NCBI RefSeq assembly: GCF_900115745.1
Contig: NZ_FOXP01000002.1
Location: forward strand, 1-64,000
Direction: 5' to 3'
Source of the DNA: Sphingomonas rubra
GTDB taxonomy: Bacteria; Pseudomonadota; Alphaproteobacteria; Sphingomonadales; Sphingomonadaceae
Length of the DNA stretch: 64,000 nt
The notes beneath the pieces are model-generated. The model saw only the letters and a program-made list of their open reading frames with translations, did no database searches and was not told where the DNA came from. A program made the position numbers and the translations under genes. Positions 49,946 to 60,095 of the stretch are shown here, piece by piece (position 1 is the stretch's first letter; each line of letters opens with the position of its first letter).

Positions 49946-51081
49946 CTTCTCTCTCCTTGCTCGCCGGCGTAGCTCGCGCGAAAGGCGTCGGCGAAGGCGG
50001 CGAGCCGCCCCTCCGCGATCGCCGCGCGCAGATCGGCCATCATCACCTGGTAGAACCAGATATTATGCTCGGTCATCAGCATCGCGCCGAGGATTTCCTG
50101 CGAGCGGACGAGATGGTGGAGATAGGCGCGGCTCCAGGTGGCGCAGACCGGGCAGGGGCAGGCGGGGTCGAGCGGGCCGTCGTCCTCCGCGAAGCGCGCG
50201 TTGCGCAGGTTGAGCGGGCCGGCGCGGGTGAACGCCTGGCCCGTCCGGCCGGAGCGGGTAGGCAGCACGCAGTCGAACATGTCGATGCCGCGCTCCACCG
50301 CGCCGACGATGTCGGTCGGCTTGCCGACGCCCATCAGGTAGCGGGGCTTGTCGGCGGGCAGCTGGCCGGGCGCGAAGTCGAGGCAGGCGAACATCGCCTC
50401 CTGCCCCTCGCCGACCGCGAGGCCGCCGACCGCGTAGCCGTCGAAGCCGATGTCGATCAGCGCGTCGGCGGAGCTTTTCCGCAATCCTTCGTCCAGGGCG
50501 CCCTGCTGGATGCCGAAAATCGCGTTGTTCGCGGCGTGATCGCCACCGGCGTCGAACGCCGCGCGGCTGCGCCGGGCCCAGCGCATCGATCGCTCCATCG
50601 CCGCGGCCTGCACCTCCCGGCTGGAGGTGGTGGGGACGAGTTCGTCGAACGCCATCACGATCGTCGAGCCGAGCAGCCGCTGGATCTCGATCGACCGCTC
50701 GGGCGAGAGGAGGTGGCGGCTGCCGTCGAGGTGCGACTTGAACGACACGCCCTCTTCCGACCGCTTGGTCAGGTCGGCGAGGCTCATCACCTGGTAGCCG
50801 CCCGAATCGGTCAGGATCGGCCGGTCCCAGCCCATCAGGCGGTGAAGGCCGCCGAGTTTCGCCACCCGCTCCGCGCCGGGGCGGAGCATGAGGTGGTAGG
50901 TGTTGCCGAGGATGATGTCCGCGCCCGACGCGCGGACGTCCGCCGGCTTCATCGCCTTGACCGTCGCGGCGGTGCCGACGGGCATGAAGGCGGGCGTGCG
51001 GATGGCGCCGCGAAGCGTGTCGATCACCCCGGTGCGCGCGCGGCCGTCGGTCGCGTCGATGCGGAAACCGAAGCGCGTCAT
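49942..51081 (-). CDS. tgt: tRNA-guanine transglycosylase
   Basis: 379 residues. Active-site segments [16 protein letters not shown] (catalytic Asp) and [14 protein letters not shown], with [13 protein letters not shown] and the zinc site CPCPVCATW...HH near 308-330. Exchanges guanine 34 for the queuine precursor preQ1 in tRNA-Asp, -Asn, -His and -Tyr. The queA gene is in the same operon, one gene apart. Confidence 0.97.
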   Translation of the reverse strand: MTRFGFRIDATDGRARTGVIDTLRGAIRTPAFMPVGTAATVKAMKPADVRASGADIILGNTYHLMLRPGAERVAKLGGLHRLMGWDRPILTDSGGYQVMSLADLTKRSEEGVSFKSHLDGSRHLLSPERSIEIQRLLGSTIVMAFDELVPTTSSREVQAAAMERSMRWARRSRAAFDAGGDHAANNAIFGIQQGALDEGLRKSSADALIDIGFDGYAVGGLAVGEGQEAMFACLDFAPGQLPADKPRYLMGVGKPTDIVGAVERGIDMFDCVLPTRSGRTGQAFTRAGPLNLRNARFAEDDGPLDPACPCPVCATWSRAYLHHLVRSQEILGAMLMTEHNIWFYQVMMADLRAAIAEGRLAAFADAFRASYAGEQGERR

Positions 51082-51599
51082 CGCTTGCCCTTCTTCGACA
51101 CGCCGGACCGCGCCGGGCCGTTCGCGTCGACGGGCGCGGTGCGGAAGGTGAGCAGCTCGGCGCGGCTGATCCCCGGCCGCCCGTCCTTGTCGAAGCGGGT
51201 GTAGAGCTTGGCGAACTGGCGCTGCAATTCGTCCAGCGTCACCTGGTCGTCCGTGTCGCGGTCGACGTCGAACGGCGACGGCAGCGCGTTGGCGTCGCCC
51301 AGGTACCGCGCGGCCCAGTCGGCATAGGCGAGGTAGCGGAGCCTGCCGGTGCCGCCGATATCGATCGCGGCGAAAGAGCGGGCGACGCAGGCATCGAGTT
51401 CCGCGCTGGCGGTGACGCCGTCGCCGTCGGCGTCGCAGGCGGCGATGAACATTGCCACGGGCTCCACCACCATCGTCGCGGGCGTCTGCGGCGACGGCCG
51501 GTTGGACGAGCGCACCACCACCTCCTGACCGTCGGCGACGGGCGGCGTCGTCTGGGCGGTCTGGAGCGCGAGCGCCATCAACAACGCGGGCAGGATCAT
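51078..51599 (-). CDS. Exported EF-hand protein
   Basis: 173 residues. Short signal peptide, then three EF-hand-like loops: [14 protein letters not shown] near 55, [15 protein letters not shown] near 111, and [13 protein letters not shown] near 137. Probably binds calcium in the periplasm. Lies between queA and tgt with four-base overlaps at both ends (ATGA). Its presence inside a queuosine operon is functionally unexplained. Confidence 0.88.
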   Translation of the reverse strand: MILPALLMALALQTAQTTPPVADGQEVVVRSSNRPSPQTPATMVVEPVAMFIAACDADGDGVTASAELDACVARSFAAIDIGGTGRLRYLAYADWAARYLGDANALPSPFDVDRDTDDQVTLDELQRQFAKLYTRFDKDGRPGISRAELLTFRTAPVDANGPARSGVSKKGKR

Positions 51600-52633
51600 G
51601 GGCGTGTTCCGGGCAGGAGCAGCGACGCGTCGCCGTAGGAGTAGAAACGATACCCCTGCGCGATCGCGTGCGCGTAGGCCGCCTGCATCCGATCGGTCCC
51701 CATCAGCGCCGAGACCAGCATGAACAGCGTCGAGCGCGGCAGGTGGAAATTGGTCAGCAGCCCGTCAACCGCGCGGAGCGCCACGCCGGGGGTGATGAAG
51801 ATCGCCGTATCGCCCTCGAACGGCCGGATCGTGCCGTCCACGTCGGCGGCACTCTCCAGCAGGCGGAGCGAGGTGGTGCCGACCGCGATCACCCGGCCGC
51901 CGCGCGCGCGCACGGCGTTGAGGCGCGCAGCCGTGGCGGCGTCGATCCGGCCCCATTCGGCGTGCATCCGGTGGTCGTCGGTGTCCGCCGCCTTGACCGG
52001 CAGGAAGGTGCCCGCACCGACGTGCAGCGTCAGCGTCTCGTGTCCGATCCCCGCCTCGCCGAGCGCGGCCATCAGCATGGGGGTGAAGTGGAGCGCGGCG
52101 GTGGGGGCGGCGACGGCGCCGGGTTCGTCGGCGAACATCGTCTGGTAATCGTCCGCGTCGCTCGGCCGGATGCCGCGCCTGGCGGCGATATAGGGCGGCA
52201 GCGGCATGCGGCCGGCGCGCTCCAGCAGCAGCTCGACCGGCTCGTCGCCGGCGAAGTCGAGCGCCCAGCTGCCGTCCTCTCCGCGCGCGGTGCTGGTGGC
52301 GCCGACGCCGTGGCCGAAGTCGATCAGGTCGCCGTCGCGCAGCCGCTTGGCGCCCTTAACGAAGGCGCGCCAGCGGCGTGGCCCCTCGCGCTTGTGCAGG
52401 GTCGCGCCGATCCGCGCTTCACCGCGATGGCCGTCCAGTTGCGCGGGGATGACGCGGGTGTCGTTGAACACCAGGCAGTCGCCGGGGCGGAGCGCCGCGG
52501 GCAGGTCGGCGACCCCCGCATCGCGCGTCGCCTGGCCGTCCAGCACCAGCATCCGCGCCGCATCGCGCGGGGCGGCGGGGTGGAGCGCGATCCGCTCCGG
52601 CGGCAGGTCGAAATCGAAAAGGTCGACGTTCAA
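51596..52633 (-). CDS. queA: S-adenosylmethionine:tRNA ribosyltransferase-isomerase
   Basis: 345 residues. [13 protein letters not shown] at the N-terminus, [24 protein letters not shown], and the C-terminal [18 protein letters not shown] motif are diagnostic. Converts preQ1 in tRNA to epoxyqueuosine with the ribosyl part of SAM. Overlaps the cyclophilin gene and the EF-hand gene by four bases each. Confidence 0.97.
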   Translation of the reverse strand: MNVDLFDFDLPPERIALHPAAPRDAARMLVLDGQATRDAGVADLPAALRPGDCLVFNDTRVIPAQLDGHRGEARIGATLHKREGPRRWRAFVKGAKRLRDGDLIDFGHGVGATSTARGEDGSWALDFAGDEPVELLLERAGRMPLPPYIAARRGIRPSDADDYQTMFADEPGAVAAPTAALHFTPMLMAALGEAGIGHETLTLHVGAGTFLPVKAADTDDHRMHAEWGRIDAATAARLNAVRARGGRVIAVGTTSLRLLESAADVDGTIRPFEGDTAIFITPGVALRAVDGLLTNFHLPRSTLFMLVSALMGTDRMQAAYAHAIAQGYRFYSYGDASLLLPGTRP

Positions 52634-53430
52634 CGGCGCGGCGCAGCCTGGCGGGGGGCGGGGCGAGGAGCGGTGCGGGAGGCCGGAGGCGGCGCCGGAT
52701 CGTTCGCGGCGGGCTTGGGCGCGGCGACGCCGGCGGGCGCGGCCGTGCCCGGCAGCGTCACCGGCGCGCCCAACCCTGCAGGCGGCGGCGCGGGGGCGGG
52801 CACGTAGGCGGGGGGATTGTCCGCGGCGATATAGGCGTGGACGATGCGGCTGGGATCGATCGGCGGCTCGCCCCGCTGCACGGCGTCGACATATTCCATG
52901 CCGTCGATCACCCGGCCGAACACCGTGTACTTCTTGTCCAGCGACAGCCGCGGCTGGAAGACGATGAAGAATTGGCTGTTGGCCGAATCCTTGTCCTCGG
53001 CCCGCGCCGCCGACACCGCGCCGCGCACGTGCGGCAGGTAGTTGAACTCGGCCGGCACGTTGGCCAGCTGCGACCCGCCGGTGCCGTCGCCCTTGGGATC
53101 GCCGCCCTGCGCCATGAAGCCATCGATCACCCGGTGAAAGGTGAGGCCGTCGTAGAAATGCTGGCGCGTCAGCGTCTTCACGCGTTCCACCATCTTGGGC
53201 GCGACGTCCGGCCGCAGCCAGATGGTGACGCGACCGCCGGTCGACAGGTCGAGCAGCAGCAGATTGGCCTTGTCGGTGACCGGCGGCGGCGCGAGGCGGG
53301 CCGCCTGCGGCGCGGTGGGCTCCACCTTCAAGGGCGCGGGCCTGGCCTGCTTAGCCTGCGCCAGGACGGGGGCGGGAGCGACGGTGGCGAGACAGGCGGC
53401 GAACGCGAACAGTTCGGCGAGAAGACGCAT
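52630..53430 (-). CDS. Peptidyl-prolyl isomerase, cyclophilin type (exported)
   Basis: 266 residues from ATG 53430. Signal peptide ([22 protein letters not shown]), a Pro/Ala linker, the cyclophilin domain ([61 protein letters not shown]), and a Pro/Ala-rich C-terminal tail of about 55 residues. Catalyses proline isomerisation in the periplasm. First gene of the operon. Confidence 0.93.
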   Translation of the reverse strand: MRLLAELFAFAACLATVAPAPVLAQAKQARPAPLKVEPTAPQAARLAPPPVTDKANLLLLDLSTGGRVTIWLRPDVAPKMVERVKTLTRQHFYDGLTFHRVIDGFMAQGGDPKGDGTGGSQLANVPAEFNYLPHVRGAVSAARAEDKDSANSQFFIVFQPRLSLDKKYTVFGRVIDGMEYVDAVQRGEPPIDPSRIVHAYIAADNPPAYVPAPAPPPAGLGAPVTLPGTAAPAGVAAPKPAANDPAPPPASRTAPRPAPRQAAPRR

Positions 53431-53566
53431 CGAATTCCACTCAGAACAGGTGACCGGCGGCGCTGTAGAGCATCCGTCGCCTTGCGCCAAACTGAATAGA
53501 ATGGCCCGGAGGCCGGCTCCTTCCGCGAGATGGTCGGCGGGGTGGGCCGAGGCGGAAGGAGGAGGA

Positions 53567-53641
53567 TGGTGGGCGTAGCAAGGTTTGAACTTGCGACCCC
53601 TGCGATGTCAACACAGTGCTCTACCACTGAGCTATACGCCC
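53567..53641 (-). tRNA. tRNA-Val(GAC)
   Basis: GGGCGTA...TACGCCC acceptor stem, D-arm AGCTCAGTGGTAGAGC, anticodon loop TTGACAT (GAC), T-arm GTTCAAA, and encoded CCA at the 3' end. 75 bases, minus strand, 46 bases downstream of the cpdR-like gene. Confidence 0.95.
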
Positions 53642-53687
53642 ACGCGAGGAGGGGCCTTTACGGGCGCCCGGCCGGCTTGCCAAGGCC

Positions 53688-54065
53688 CTAAATGATGGTG
53701 GAGGCGCCGTCGGCCTGAAAAAGTCGGTCCACCTCCGCCACCAGCTCGCGCAGGTGGAAGGGTTTGGACAAGACGCGCGCGCCCGGCATCTCGCGCCCGA
53801 CGGTCAGAGTCACCGCGGCGAAGCCGGTGATGAACATGACGCGCATGTCCGGCGCGATCTCGCCGGCGCGGCGGGCGAGCTCGATGCCGTCCATCTCCGG
53901 CATGACGATGTCGGTCAGCAGCAGGTCGAACGCGTCCGCCTCGATCAGCGGCAGCGCCGCGGTGCCGCGGTCGACCGCGACCACCGAGTAGCCCGACCGC
54001 TCCAGCGCGCGGGCGAGATAGTCGCGCATCACGTCGTCGTCCTCGGCCAGCAGGATCCGGATCAT
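53688..54065 (-). CDS. CpdR-like single-domain response regulator
   Basis: 125 residues from ATG 54065; the longer in-frame start is unlikely. Receiver domain alone: IRILLAEDDDVMRDYLARALERSGYSV, DLLLTDIVMPEMDGIEL with the phosphorylation Asp near 51, TGFAAV and LSKPFHLRELV. This is the CpdR pattern, which in Caulobacter steers ClpXP to degrade cell-cycle proteins. No kinase is adjacent. Confidence 0.85.
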   Translation of the reverse strand: MIRILLAEDDDVMRDYLARALERSGYSVVAVDRGTAALPLIEADAFDLLLTDIVMPEMDGIELARRAGEIAPDMRVMFITGFAAVTLTVGREMPGARVLSKPFHLRELVAEVDRLFQADGASTII

Positions 54066-54154
54066 CGCGCGTCTCTCGTCATGAGCGGCTGTGTAGGGCC
54101 GCGGGGTTAAGAAATCTCGTCGCAATCGCGTGGAGCGCCGCTAGGCTGCGACGA

Positions 54155-54994
54155 ATGGAGCGAGGAGTGCAGCGCGGGTTCGACCAGCATGGCGGCGATG
54201 ATCCGGCGTCGCCGGTGATCGTGTCGGTGCCGCACGCGGGTCGTGATTATCCGGCAACGCTGCTCGCGGCGCTGCGCGTGCCGGTGGCGGCGCTGGTGAT
54301 GCTGGAGGATCGCCATGTCGACGCGGTGGCACTGGCCGCCCGCGGCGCGGAGACGCTGCTGGTGCAGCGGCGCGGGCGCGCGTGGATCGACCTCAACCGC
54401 TCGGAGCACGAGCGCGATCCGCGCGTGGACACCGGCGCCTCCGCAACGGCGCGCGCCTCCGCCAAGCTGCGCAGCGGCCTGGGGCTGGTGCCGTTGCGCG
54501 CCGGGCGAACGGGCGAATTGTGGCGTGGTCGCTTCGCCGGGGTGGAGATCGACGCGCGCATCGCCGCCGATCACCGGCCCTATCACGATCGGCTCGCCGC
54601 GCTGCTCGCCGCGGCGCGGGCGCGGCACGGGGCGGCGGTGCTGCTCGACCTCCACTCCATGCCGCCGCTCGGGTCGGGGCGGCCGCAGGTGGTGATCGGC
54701 GACCGGCACGGAACGAGCGCGGGCGCGTCGCTGGTCGCGCGGGTGGAGGCGGCCGCGGCGGGGTTCCGCGTCGCGCGCAACGCTCCTTATGCGGGGGGAC
54801 ACGTCACCGAGCGGCACGGCGACCCGGCGCGCGGCATTCACGCGATCCAATTGGAACTCGACCGGGCCCTGTATCTCGACGCGGCGCTCGACCAACCGGG
54901 CGACGGGCTGGCGCGGACGGCGGCGCTGGTGCGGCGGGTCGTCACCGCGCTGGAGCGGGAGATCGGCTGGCCGCTGAGCCAGGCCGCCGAATAA
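54155..54994 (+). CDS. N-formylglutamate amidohydrolase family protein
   Basis: 279 residues. VPHAGRDYPATLL, DRHVDAVAL, DLNRSEHERDPR, DLHSMPPLG and RNAPYAGGHVTERHGDP match HutG-type amidohydrolases with their zinc-binding Glu/His set. Cleaves N-formylglutamate in histidine degradation in some bacteria, but no hut genes are nearby, so the role may be different. Divergent from cpdR. Confidence 0.85.
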   Translation: MERGVQRGFDQHGGDDPASPVIVSVPHAGRDYPATLLAALRVPVAALVMLEDRHVDAVALAARGAETLLVQRRGRAWIDLNRSEHERDPRVDTGASATARASAKLRSGLGLVPLRAGRTGELWRGRFAGVEIDARIAADHRPYHDRLAALLAAARARHGAAVLLDLHSMPPLGSGRPQVVIGDRHGTSAGASLVARVEAAAAGFRVARNAPYAGGHVTERHGDPARGIHAIQLELDRALYLDAALDQPGDGLARTAALVRRVVTALEREIGWPLSQAAE

Positions 54995-55025
54995 AAAACC
55001 ACCCCGCGCTGATCGCGCGAGGTGG
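54993..55025 (-). terminator. Rho-independent terminator of the cytochrome b gene
   Basis: On the minus strand CCACCTCGCGCG, ATCA, GCGCGGGGTGG, followed by six T. It lies 126 bases after the stop of the cytochrome b gene. Confidence 0.75.
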
Positions 55026-55150
55026 CCAAGGTTCAGGGAGGAGACACGCTGAAAGCGTGTCGTACGGCGTCGCGAAAGGGGGGACACGATGCCGTACGAG
55101 ACTGAAATAATTATCGCGGCCAAAGGTTCAAGGGCGCTCCGGAAAAATCT

Positions 55151-55687
55151 TCACCGCTCCAGCGCGGGGGCCATCCGCGCGAGGATTCCGTCGCGCAGGA
55201 GCAGCCGGTGGCGCAGCGCCGCAGCGACGTGGAGCAGGACCAGCGCCAGCATCAGCCAGCCGAGCAGCCCGTGCGCGTCGTGGCCGAACCCGCCCGCCGC
55301 CTCGCCGACCGGCAGATAGGGCAGGTCGAACAGCCCGAACCAGGTCAGCGGCCGGCGGGTCGCCCCGCCCGACACCATCAGCCAGCCGGTCACCGGCATG
55401 GCGATCATCAGCAGGTACAGCGCCCAGTGCGTCGCGTGCGCGGCACCGCGTTCCCATGCCGGCGTGTGCGCGGGGAGCGGCGGCGGCCGATGCGCGATCC
55501 GCCAGGCGACGCGACCCGCCGTCAGCGCCAGCACGGTCAACCCGATCGCCTTGTGGATCGACATGCCGCCCAGTGCATCGTGGAAGATGCCGATGACCAG
55601 GTTGACGATCACCAGCGCGGCGATGGTCCAATGAAACCACATGGCGACGCGCGAGTAGCGCGCGGCGGGTTCGGTCCTGGCGTCCAT
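55151..55687 (-). CDS. Cytochrome b561 family protein
   Basis: 178 residues from ATG 55687. Four membrane helices with paired His for heme b: FHWTIAALVIVNLVIG, SIHKAIGLTVLALTAGRVAWRIAHRP, HATHWALYLLMIAMPVTGWLMVSGG, and HDAHGLLGWLMLALVLLHVAAALRH. Electron carrier in the inner membrane, possibly superoxide- or quinol-linked (YodB/CybB-like). Confidence 0.9.
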   Translation of the reverse strand: MDARTEPAARYSRVAMWFHWTIAALVIVNLVIGIFHDALGGMSIHKAIGLTVLALTAGRVAWRIAHRPPPLPAHTPAWERGAAHATHWALYLLMIAMPVTGWLMVSGGATRRPLTWFGLFDLPYLPVGEAAGGFGHDAHGLLGWLMLALVLLHVAAALRHRLLLRDGILARMAPALER

Positions 55688-55785
55688 CGTTCGGCTCCCC
55701 TGGTGCGGTTCCATTCCGCACATAGCCGGGTTTGCCGCGCAATACCCCCTTCATTCGGACGAAGGCGGGCCGCTTGCCCTCGTCG

Positions 55786-55875
55786 TCACCCCGGCGGAGG
55801 CCGGGGCCCAGGTGGGAAAGCGGTCTCGATCTACCGCGATTGTCCCTCAACTGGACCCCGGCCGTCGCCGGGGCG
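55786..55875. repeat. Intergenic palindromic repeat, family 1
   Basis: CCCCGGCGGAGGCCGGGGCCCAG, a variable middle, and CTGGACCCCGGCCGTCGCCGGGG. Same arms as the copy at 40094-40184. Confidence 0.75.
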
Positions 55876-55900
55876 GAGTGGCCCGACCGGGACGGCCGGT

Positions 55901-56665
55901 TTACCCCAGCTGCGCCGGCGGCGTCTTGCCCTGCTGCACCTGGCGCGCGAACACGTCGCGCATCAGCGACAGCGAGAACAGGTGGGCGTAGAGCAGCGGC
56001 AGCATGCCCGACTGGCTCATCTTGCGCAGCTGGTCGCCGCGCAGGTCGGCCAGTTTCTGCTCGTTGACCATCTGGAAGCCGCGATAGACGAAGGGCTGGT
56101 CGGCGCCCTCCGGCTGGATCGATACCTCGCCGTCCATCAGCAGGCCCTGCTCGCGCAGTTCACGCATGAAGTTCTGGGTGCGCTGGCCGGCCTGCTCGAA
56201 CGTCTCGTTGAAGCCGAGGATGTCCTTGGTCGCCTGGCTGGGCTCCTTACCCTCGAACAACGGTTCGCCCTCGTCGAACGCGCCGATCGCATCGCTGGTC
56301 GGGTCGAAGCAGAGCGACAGCTCGTCCGCGTCCGGGCGCAGCTTGGCCAGCATGAACGGGTAGCGGCGGACATAGGCGGGGACGTAGATGTTCGCCTCCG
56401 TCAGCTTGCCGTCGTCGCCGACGAACACGTTGACGCCCTCGTTCAGGCCCATCAGCGCGAGCGGGATGGCGTCGTCGCCGACCGAGAAGACGATGGGCAT
56501 GTGGCGCTGGACCAGCGGAAACTCGTCGGTGGTCACCGGGATGGCGTGCTGGCCGACCAGGAAGGGCGCCGAGTCCATCTGGCGGATGCGATAGCCCGTA
56601 TGCGCCTCGCTGGAGAGCGGCTCGAGACCGTTGTAGAAGAGCGGCAGTTGCGGCGCGCTGGCCAT
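55901..56665 (-). CDS. SapC family protein
   Basis: 254 residues. PLFYNGLEPLSSEAH at the start, FPLVQRHMPIVFSVGDDAIPLALMGLNEGVNVFVG, YPFMLAKL, and FYRGFQMVNEQKLADLRGDQLRKMSQSG-like C-terminal part are typical of the SapC-like family (an S-layer-associated name; function not clear). No signal peptide. Followed by the FAD oxidase gene in the same orientation. Confidence 0.88.
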   Translation of the reverse strand: MASAPQLPLFYNGLEPLSSEAHTGYRIRQMDSAPFLVGQHAIPVTTDEFPLVQRHMPIVFSVGDDAIPLALMGLNEGVNVFVGDDGKLTEANIYVPAYVRRYPFMLAKLRPDADELSLCFDPTSDAIGAFDEGEPLFEGKEPSQATKDILGFNETFEQAGQRTQNFMRELREQGLLMDGEVSIQPEGADQPFVYRGFQMVNEQKLADLRGDQLRKMSQSGMLPLLYAHLFSLSLMRDVFARQVQQGKTPPAQLG

Positions 56666-56700
56666 GGATCGGGAACTCCAGGTGGAACGTTGCCGCGGTC

Positions 56701-58170
56701 CTATGCCGCGGTGGAAACCGGCGCAAGCAGCTTGCCCGGGTTGAAGAGGCCGAGCGGGTCCAGCGCGTGCTTGATCGCGCGCATCGCGGCGAGGTCGCCG
56801 GGCGGCAGCAGCCGCGCGAGTTCGCCCGCCTTCATCTGCCCGATGCCGTGCTCGGCCGAGATGGTGCCGCCGGCCGCCGTCACCAGATCATGGACGAAGC
56901 CGCTGATCGCGGGCGCCTGCTCGGCGTACCAGCGGGCGGGATCGGCTCCCGCGGGCGCGCGGACGTGGAAGTGGATGTTGCCGTCGCCGAGATGGCCGAA
57001 GCCCGACGCGCGGGTGCCGGGAAAGCGCGCCTCGCACGCCGCGGCGGCTTCCTCCATGAAGCGCGGCATCGCGGCGACCGGCACGGCGATGTCGTGCTGG
57101 GCGGCGGGGCCGCGGGCGCGCTCGGCATCCGACAGGGCGTGGCGGAGCGCCCAGAACGCCTCCGCCTGCGCCTCGCTCGCCGCGATCGTCGCGTCGGCGA
57201 CCAGGCCGTCGTCGATCGCGACGGCGAGCACCTGCTCGATCGTAGCGGTCGGCGGCTCGGCCCCGGTCGGCGCGGTCGCCTCGATCAGCAGGTGCCAGGC
57301 GTGCGCGCCGGCGAGGGGAGGGCGCGCGCCCGGCAGGTGCGCCAGCGCGGCGGCGAGGGTGCCGGCGGGGATGATCTCGAAACTCTCCACCGCGTCGGTC
57401 GCGCGCTGGAAGCGGCGCAGCAGCGCCAGCCCCGCCGCCGGGTCGGCCACCCCCGCCCAGGCCACCGTGCGCGATCCCGCCGCGGGCACCAGCCTGAGCG
57501 TCGCGGCGGTGACGATGCCCAGCGTCCCCTCCGCGCCAATCAGCAACTGGTCCAGGTCGTAGCCGCGATTGTCCTTGGGCAGCGCCTGCAGCCCGTCGTG
57601 CACCGAACCGTCGGCGAGCACCGCCTCCACCCCCAGCGTCAGCCCGCGCATGGTGCCGAAGCGCAGCACCTGCGTGCCGCCCGCGTTGGTGGAGACGAGG
57701 CCGCCCACGGTGGCGTTACCGCGCGCGCCCAGCGTCAACGGAAAGCGGACACCGCGGTCGAGGGCCGCCTCGTGCAGCCGTTGCAGCACCACGCCCGCCT
57801 CCACCATGGCGAGCCCGGCCTCCGCGTCGATCCGGCGCACGGCGTCCAGCCGGCGGAGCGACAGCAGCAGCACGCCGCCGTCGGCGGGCGGGGTGGCGCC
57901 GCCGACCATGGAGCTGTTGCCCCCTTGCGCGACCAGCGGCACGCGGTGACGCGCGGCGGCGCGGACGATCGCCTGCACCTCCGCGGTCGTCGCGGGCGCG
58001 AGCAGCGCCGGCGCGGTGCCGGCGAAGCGCCGCCGCCAGTCGACCTCCCACGGCGCGATCAGCGCGCGATCGGTGACGATCGCGGGGGGCGGCAGAACCG
58101 CGCGCAGGTCGGCGAGCATGGCGTTCTGGGCGGGCGACATGCCGGTGATCGCTAGAGGGAGTTCATGCAT
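56701..58170 (-). CDS. FAD-binding oxidoreductase, D-lactate/glycolate oxidase type
   Basis: 489 residues. PCMH FAD domain with VPLVAQGGNSSMVGGATPPADGGVLL and TVGGLVSTNAGGTQVLRFGTMRGLTLGVEAVLADG, and the C-terminal FAD-oxidase domain (GFGHLGDGNIHFHVRAP, AEHGIGQMKAGELARLLPPGDLAAMRAIKHALDP). Oxidises D-2-hydroxyacids (D-lactate, 2-hydroxyglutarate) with membrane or cytochrome electron acceptors. Divergent from the next small gene with overlapping starts. Confidence 0.92.
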   Translation of the reverse strand: MHELPLAITGMSPAQNAMLADLRAVLPPPAIVTDRALIAPWEVDWRRRFAGTAPALLAPATTAEVQAIVRAAARHRVPLVAQGGNSSMVGGATPPADGGVLLLSLRRLDAVRRIDAEAGLAMVEAGVVLQRLHEAALDRGVRFPLTLGARGNATVGGLVSTNAGGTQVLRFGTMRGLTLGVEAVLADGSVHDGLQALPKDNRGYDLDQLLIGAEGTLGIVTAATLRLVPAAGSRTVAWAGVADPAAGLALLRRFQRATDAVESFEIIPAGTLAAALAHLPGARPPLAGAHAWHLLIEATAPTGAEPPTATIEQVLAVAIDDGLVADATIAASEAQAEAFWALRHALSDAERARGPAAQHDIAVPVAAMPRFMEEAAAACEARFPGTRASGFGHLGDGNIHFHVRAPAGADPARWYAEQAPAISGFVHDLVTAAGGTISAEHGIGQMKAGELARLLPPGDLAAMRAIKHALDPLGLFNPGKLLAPVSTAA

Positions 58171-58206
58171 CGTTCAATCATGGCCGCTACATCCCGGTCC
58201 AGCATC

Positions 58207-58629
58207 ATGGCGCCCTCCTTTCTTCTCATCCTGTCCACGCTGGTCCCGGCGATGATGGCGATCATGCCGGGCGGCGTGGTCCAGCGCTGGACGATCCACG
58301 AACGGGTCGTGATCCGGGTGCCGCGTACCGAGGCGGGCCCCGCCTCGCCCGTCCGCTGGCGGGAGCGAAAGGCGCCGCGCTGCCTGAAATTGACGGAGGT
58401 CAGCGCCGCGACCATCGCCGCGCCCGCCTCGGTCGACCTGTTGATGAGCGACGGGCGCCGCATCCGCGCGCGGCTGGAGGGCGAGTGCCGCTCGGCGGGC
58501 TTCTATTCCGGCTTCTACGTGCGGCCGGGCAGCGACGGCATGCTGTGCGCCGATCGCGACGTGATCCGCATCCGATCCGGCGCGGCGTGCGCGATCGATC
58601 GTTTCCGGTTGCTGACCCAGCGGCGATAG
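58207..58629 (+). CDS. Hypothetical exported protein
   Basis: 140 residues from ATG 58207; a start at 58165 adds 14 residues but overlaps the divergent oxidase gene. Signal-like N-terminus (APSFLLILSTLVPAMMAIMPGGV). The rest (VVIRVPRTEAGPASPVRWRERKAPRCLKLTEVSAATI) has several Cys and a short acidic C-terminal part. No family recognised. Confidence 0.55.
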   Translation: MAPSFLLILSTLVPAMMAIMPGGVVQRWTIHERVVIRVPRTEAGPASPVRWRERKAPRCLKLTEVSAATIAAPASVDLLMSDGRRIRARLEGECRSAGFYSGFYVRPGSDGMLCADRDVIRIRSGAACAIDRFRLLTQRR

Positions 58630-58736
58630 GGCTTCGCGCGGCGCCAGCACCCCCTTTGCCTTGACTTTTCGCGCCGGTTACGCGAGCGCGCGGGATGCCG
58701 GCGTGGGTTTCCTCGCGCCCTGATCCGGACAACTGC

Positions 58737-60095
58737 ATGCCCTTCGCCGATCTCGGCCTTTCCAACGAACTCCTCCAGGCGGTGACCGACGCCGGCTATT
58801 CGGAGCCGACGCCGATCCAGGCGGCGGCGATCCCGCCCGTGCTGATGATGCGCGACATCATCGGCATCGCGCAGACGGGGACGGGCAAGACGGCGAGCTT
58901 CGTGCTGCCGATGATCGACATCCTCGCCCATGGCCGCAGCCGCGCGCGCATGCCGCGCAGCCTGATCCTGGAGCCGACGCGCGAGCTGGCCGCGCAGGTC
59001 GCCGAGAATTTCGAGAAATACGGCGCCAACAGCAACCTCTCCATGGCCCTGCTGATCGGCGGCGTGCAGATGGGCGACCAGATCGCGGCGCTGGAGAAGG
59101 GCGTCGACGTGCTGATCGCGACGCCGGGCCGACTGATGGACCTGTTCGGGCGGGGCAAGATCCTGCTCACCGGCTGCTCGATGCTGGTCATCGACGAGGC
59201 GGACCGGATGCTCGACATGGGGTTCATCCCCGATATCGAGGAAATCTGCACCAAGCTGCCCAAACAGCGCCAGACACTGCTCTTTTCCGCCACCATGCCG
59301 CCGCCGATCAAGAAGCTGGCGGACAAGTTCCTCGACAATCCCAAGCGGATCGAGGTGGCGCGGCCCGCGTCCACCAACACCAACATCACCCAATGGCTGG
59401 TGCCGGTGTCGGGCGGCGGCCACGACAAGCGGCGGCGCTTGCGGGAATTGCTGGAACAGCCCGAGGTGACCAACGCGATCATCTTCTGCAACCGCAAGAC
59501 CACGGTGCGCGAGCTCAACAAGTCGCTGAAGCAGCACGGCTTCAAGTCGGGCGAGATCCACGGCGACATGGAACAGGCGCAGCGCATCGCCGAGCTGGAC
59601 CTGTTCAAGGACGGTCACGTCACCATCCTGGTCGCGTCCGACGTCGCGGCGCGCGGGCTGGACATCAAGGGCGTGTCCACCGTGTTCAATTTCGATGCGC
59701 CCTGGCATCCGGACGATTACGTCCACCGCATCGGCCGCACCGGACGCGCGGGCGCGACCGGCACCGCCTACACGATGGTGGGCCCCGAGGACGCGGAGAA
59801 CATCGACAATATCGAGAAGCTGACCGGGCAGAAGATCGCTCGGCTGGCTGCGCCCGCCGAGCCCGAGCGCGCCCCGCGCGACGAGGCCCGCGAGGAATCG
59901 GCGCGCCTGCCGCGGCGCGAGCGCTCGCCACGCGCCGAGCGGCCCCAGCCACGTGCCGAGCGGTCGGAGCCACGCACCGAGCGGCCCGAGCCACGCGCCG
60001 CTGCGCGTCCGCCGCGCCGCGAGGAGGCGGTCGACGCGGGCTGGAACGGCCCGGTGCCTGATTTCCTCCACGTCGCGCTGTCCGCACGCGGATGA
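58737..60095 (+). CDS. DEAD-box RNA helicase, RhlE type
   Basis: 452 residues from ATG 58737. Motifs: Q-motif SEPTPIQAAAIP, I AQTGTGKT, Ia PTRELA, GG, Ib TPGRLMD, II DEAD, III SAT, VI HRIGRTGR. An Arg/Glu/Pro-rich tail (RAERPQPRAERSEPRTERPEP) of about 70 residues follows, typical of RNA-binding extensions. Unwinds RNA, for ribosome assembly or decay. Overlaps the DUF1289 start by four bases. Confidence 0.95.
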   Translation: MPFADLGLSNELLQAVTDAGYSEPTPIQAAAIPPVLMMRDIIGIAQTGTGKTASFVLPMIDILAHGRSRARMPRSLILEPTRELAAQVAENFEKYGANSNLSMALLIGGVQMGDQIAALEKGVDVLIATPGRLMDLFGRGKILLTGCSMLVIDEADRMLDMGFIPDIEEICTKLPKQRQTLLFSATMPPPIKKLADKFLDNPKRIEVARPASTNTNITQWLVPVSGGGHDKRRRLRELLEQPEVTNAIIFCNRKTTVRELNKSLKQHGFKSGEIHGDMEQAQRIAELDLFKDGHVTILVASDVAARGLDIKGVSTVFNFDAPWHPDDYVHRIGRTGRAGATGTAYTMVGPEDAENIDNIEKLTGQKIARLAAPAEPERAPRDEAREESARLPRRERSPRAERPQPRAERSEPRTERPEPRAAARPPRREEAVDAGWNGPVPDFLHVALSARG

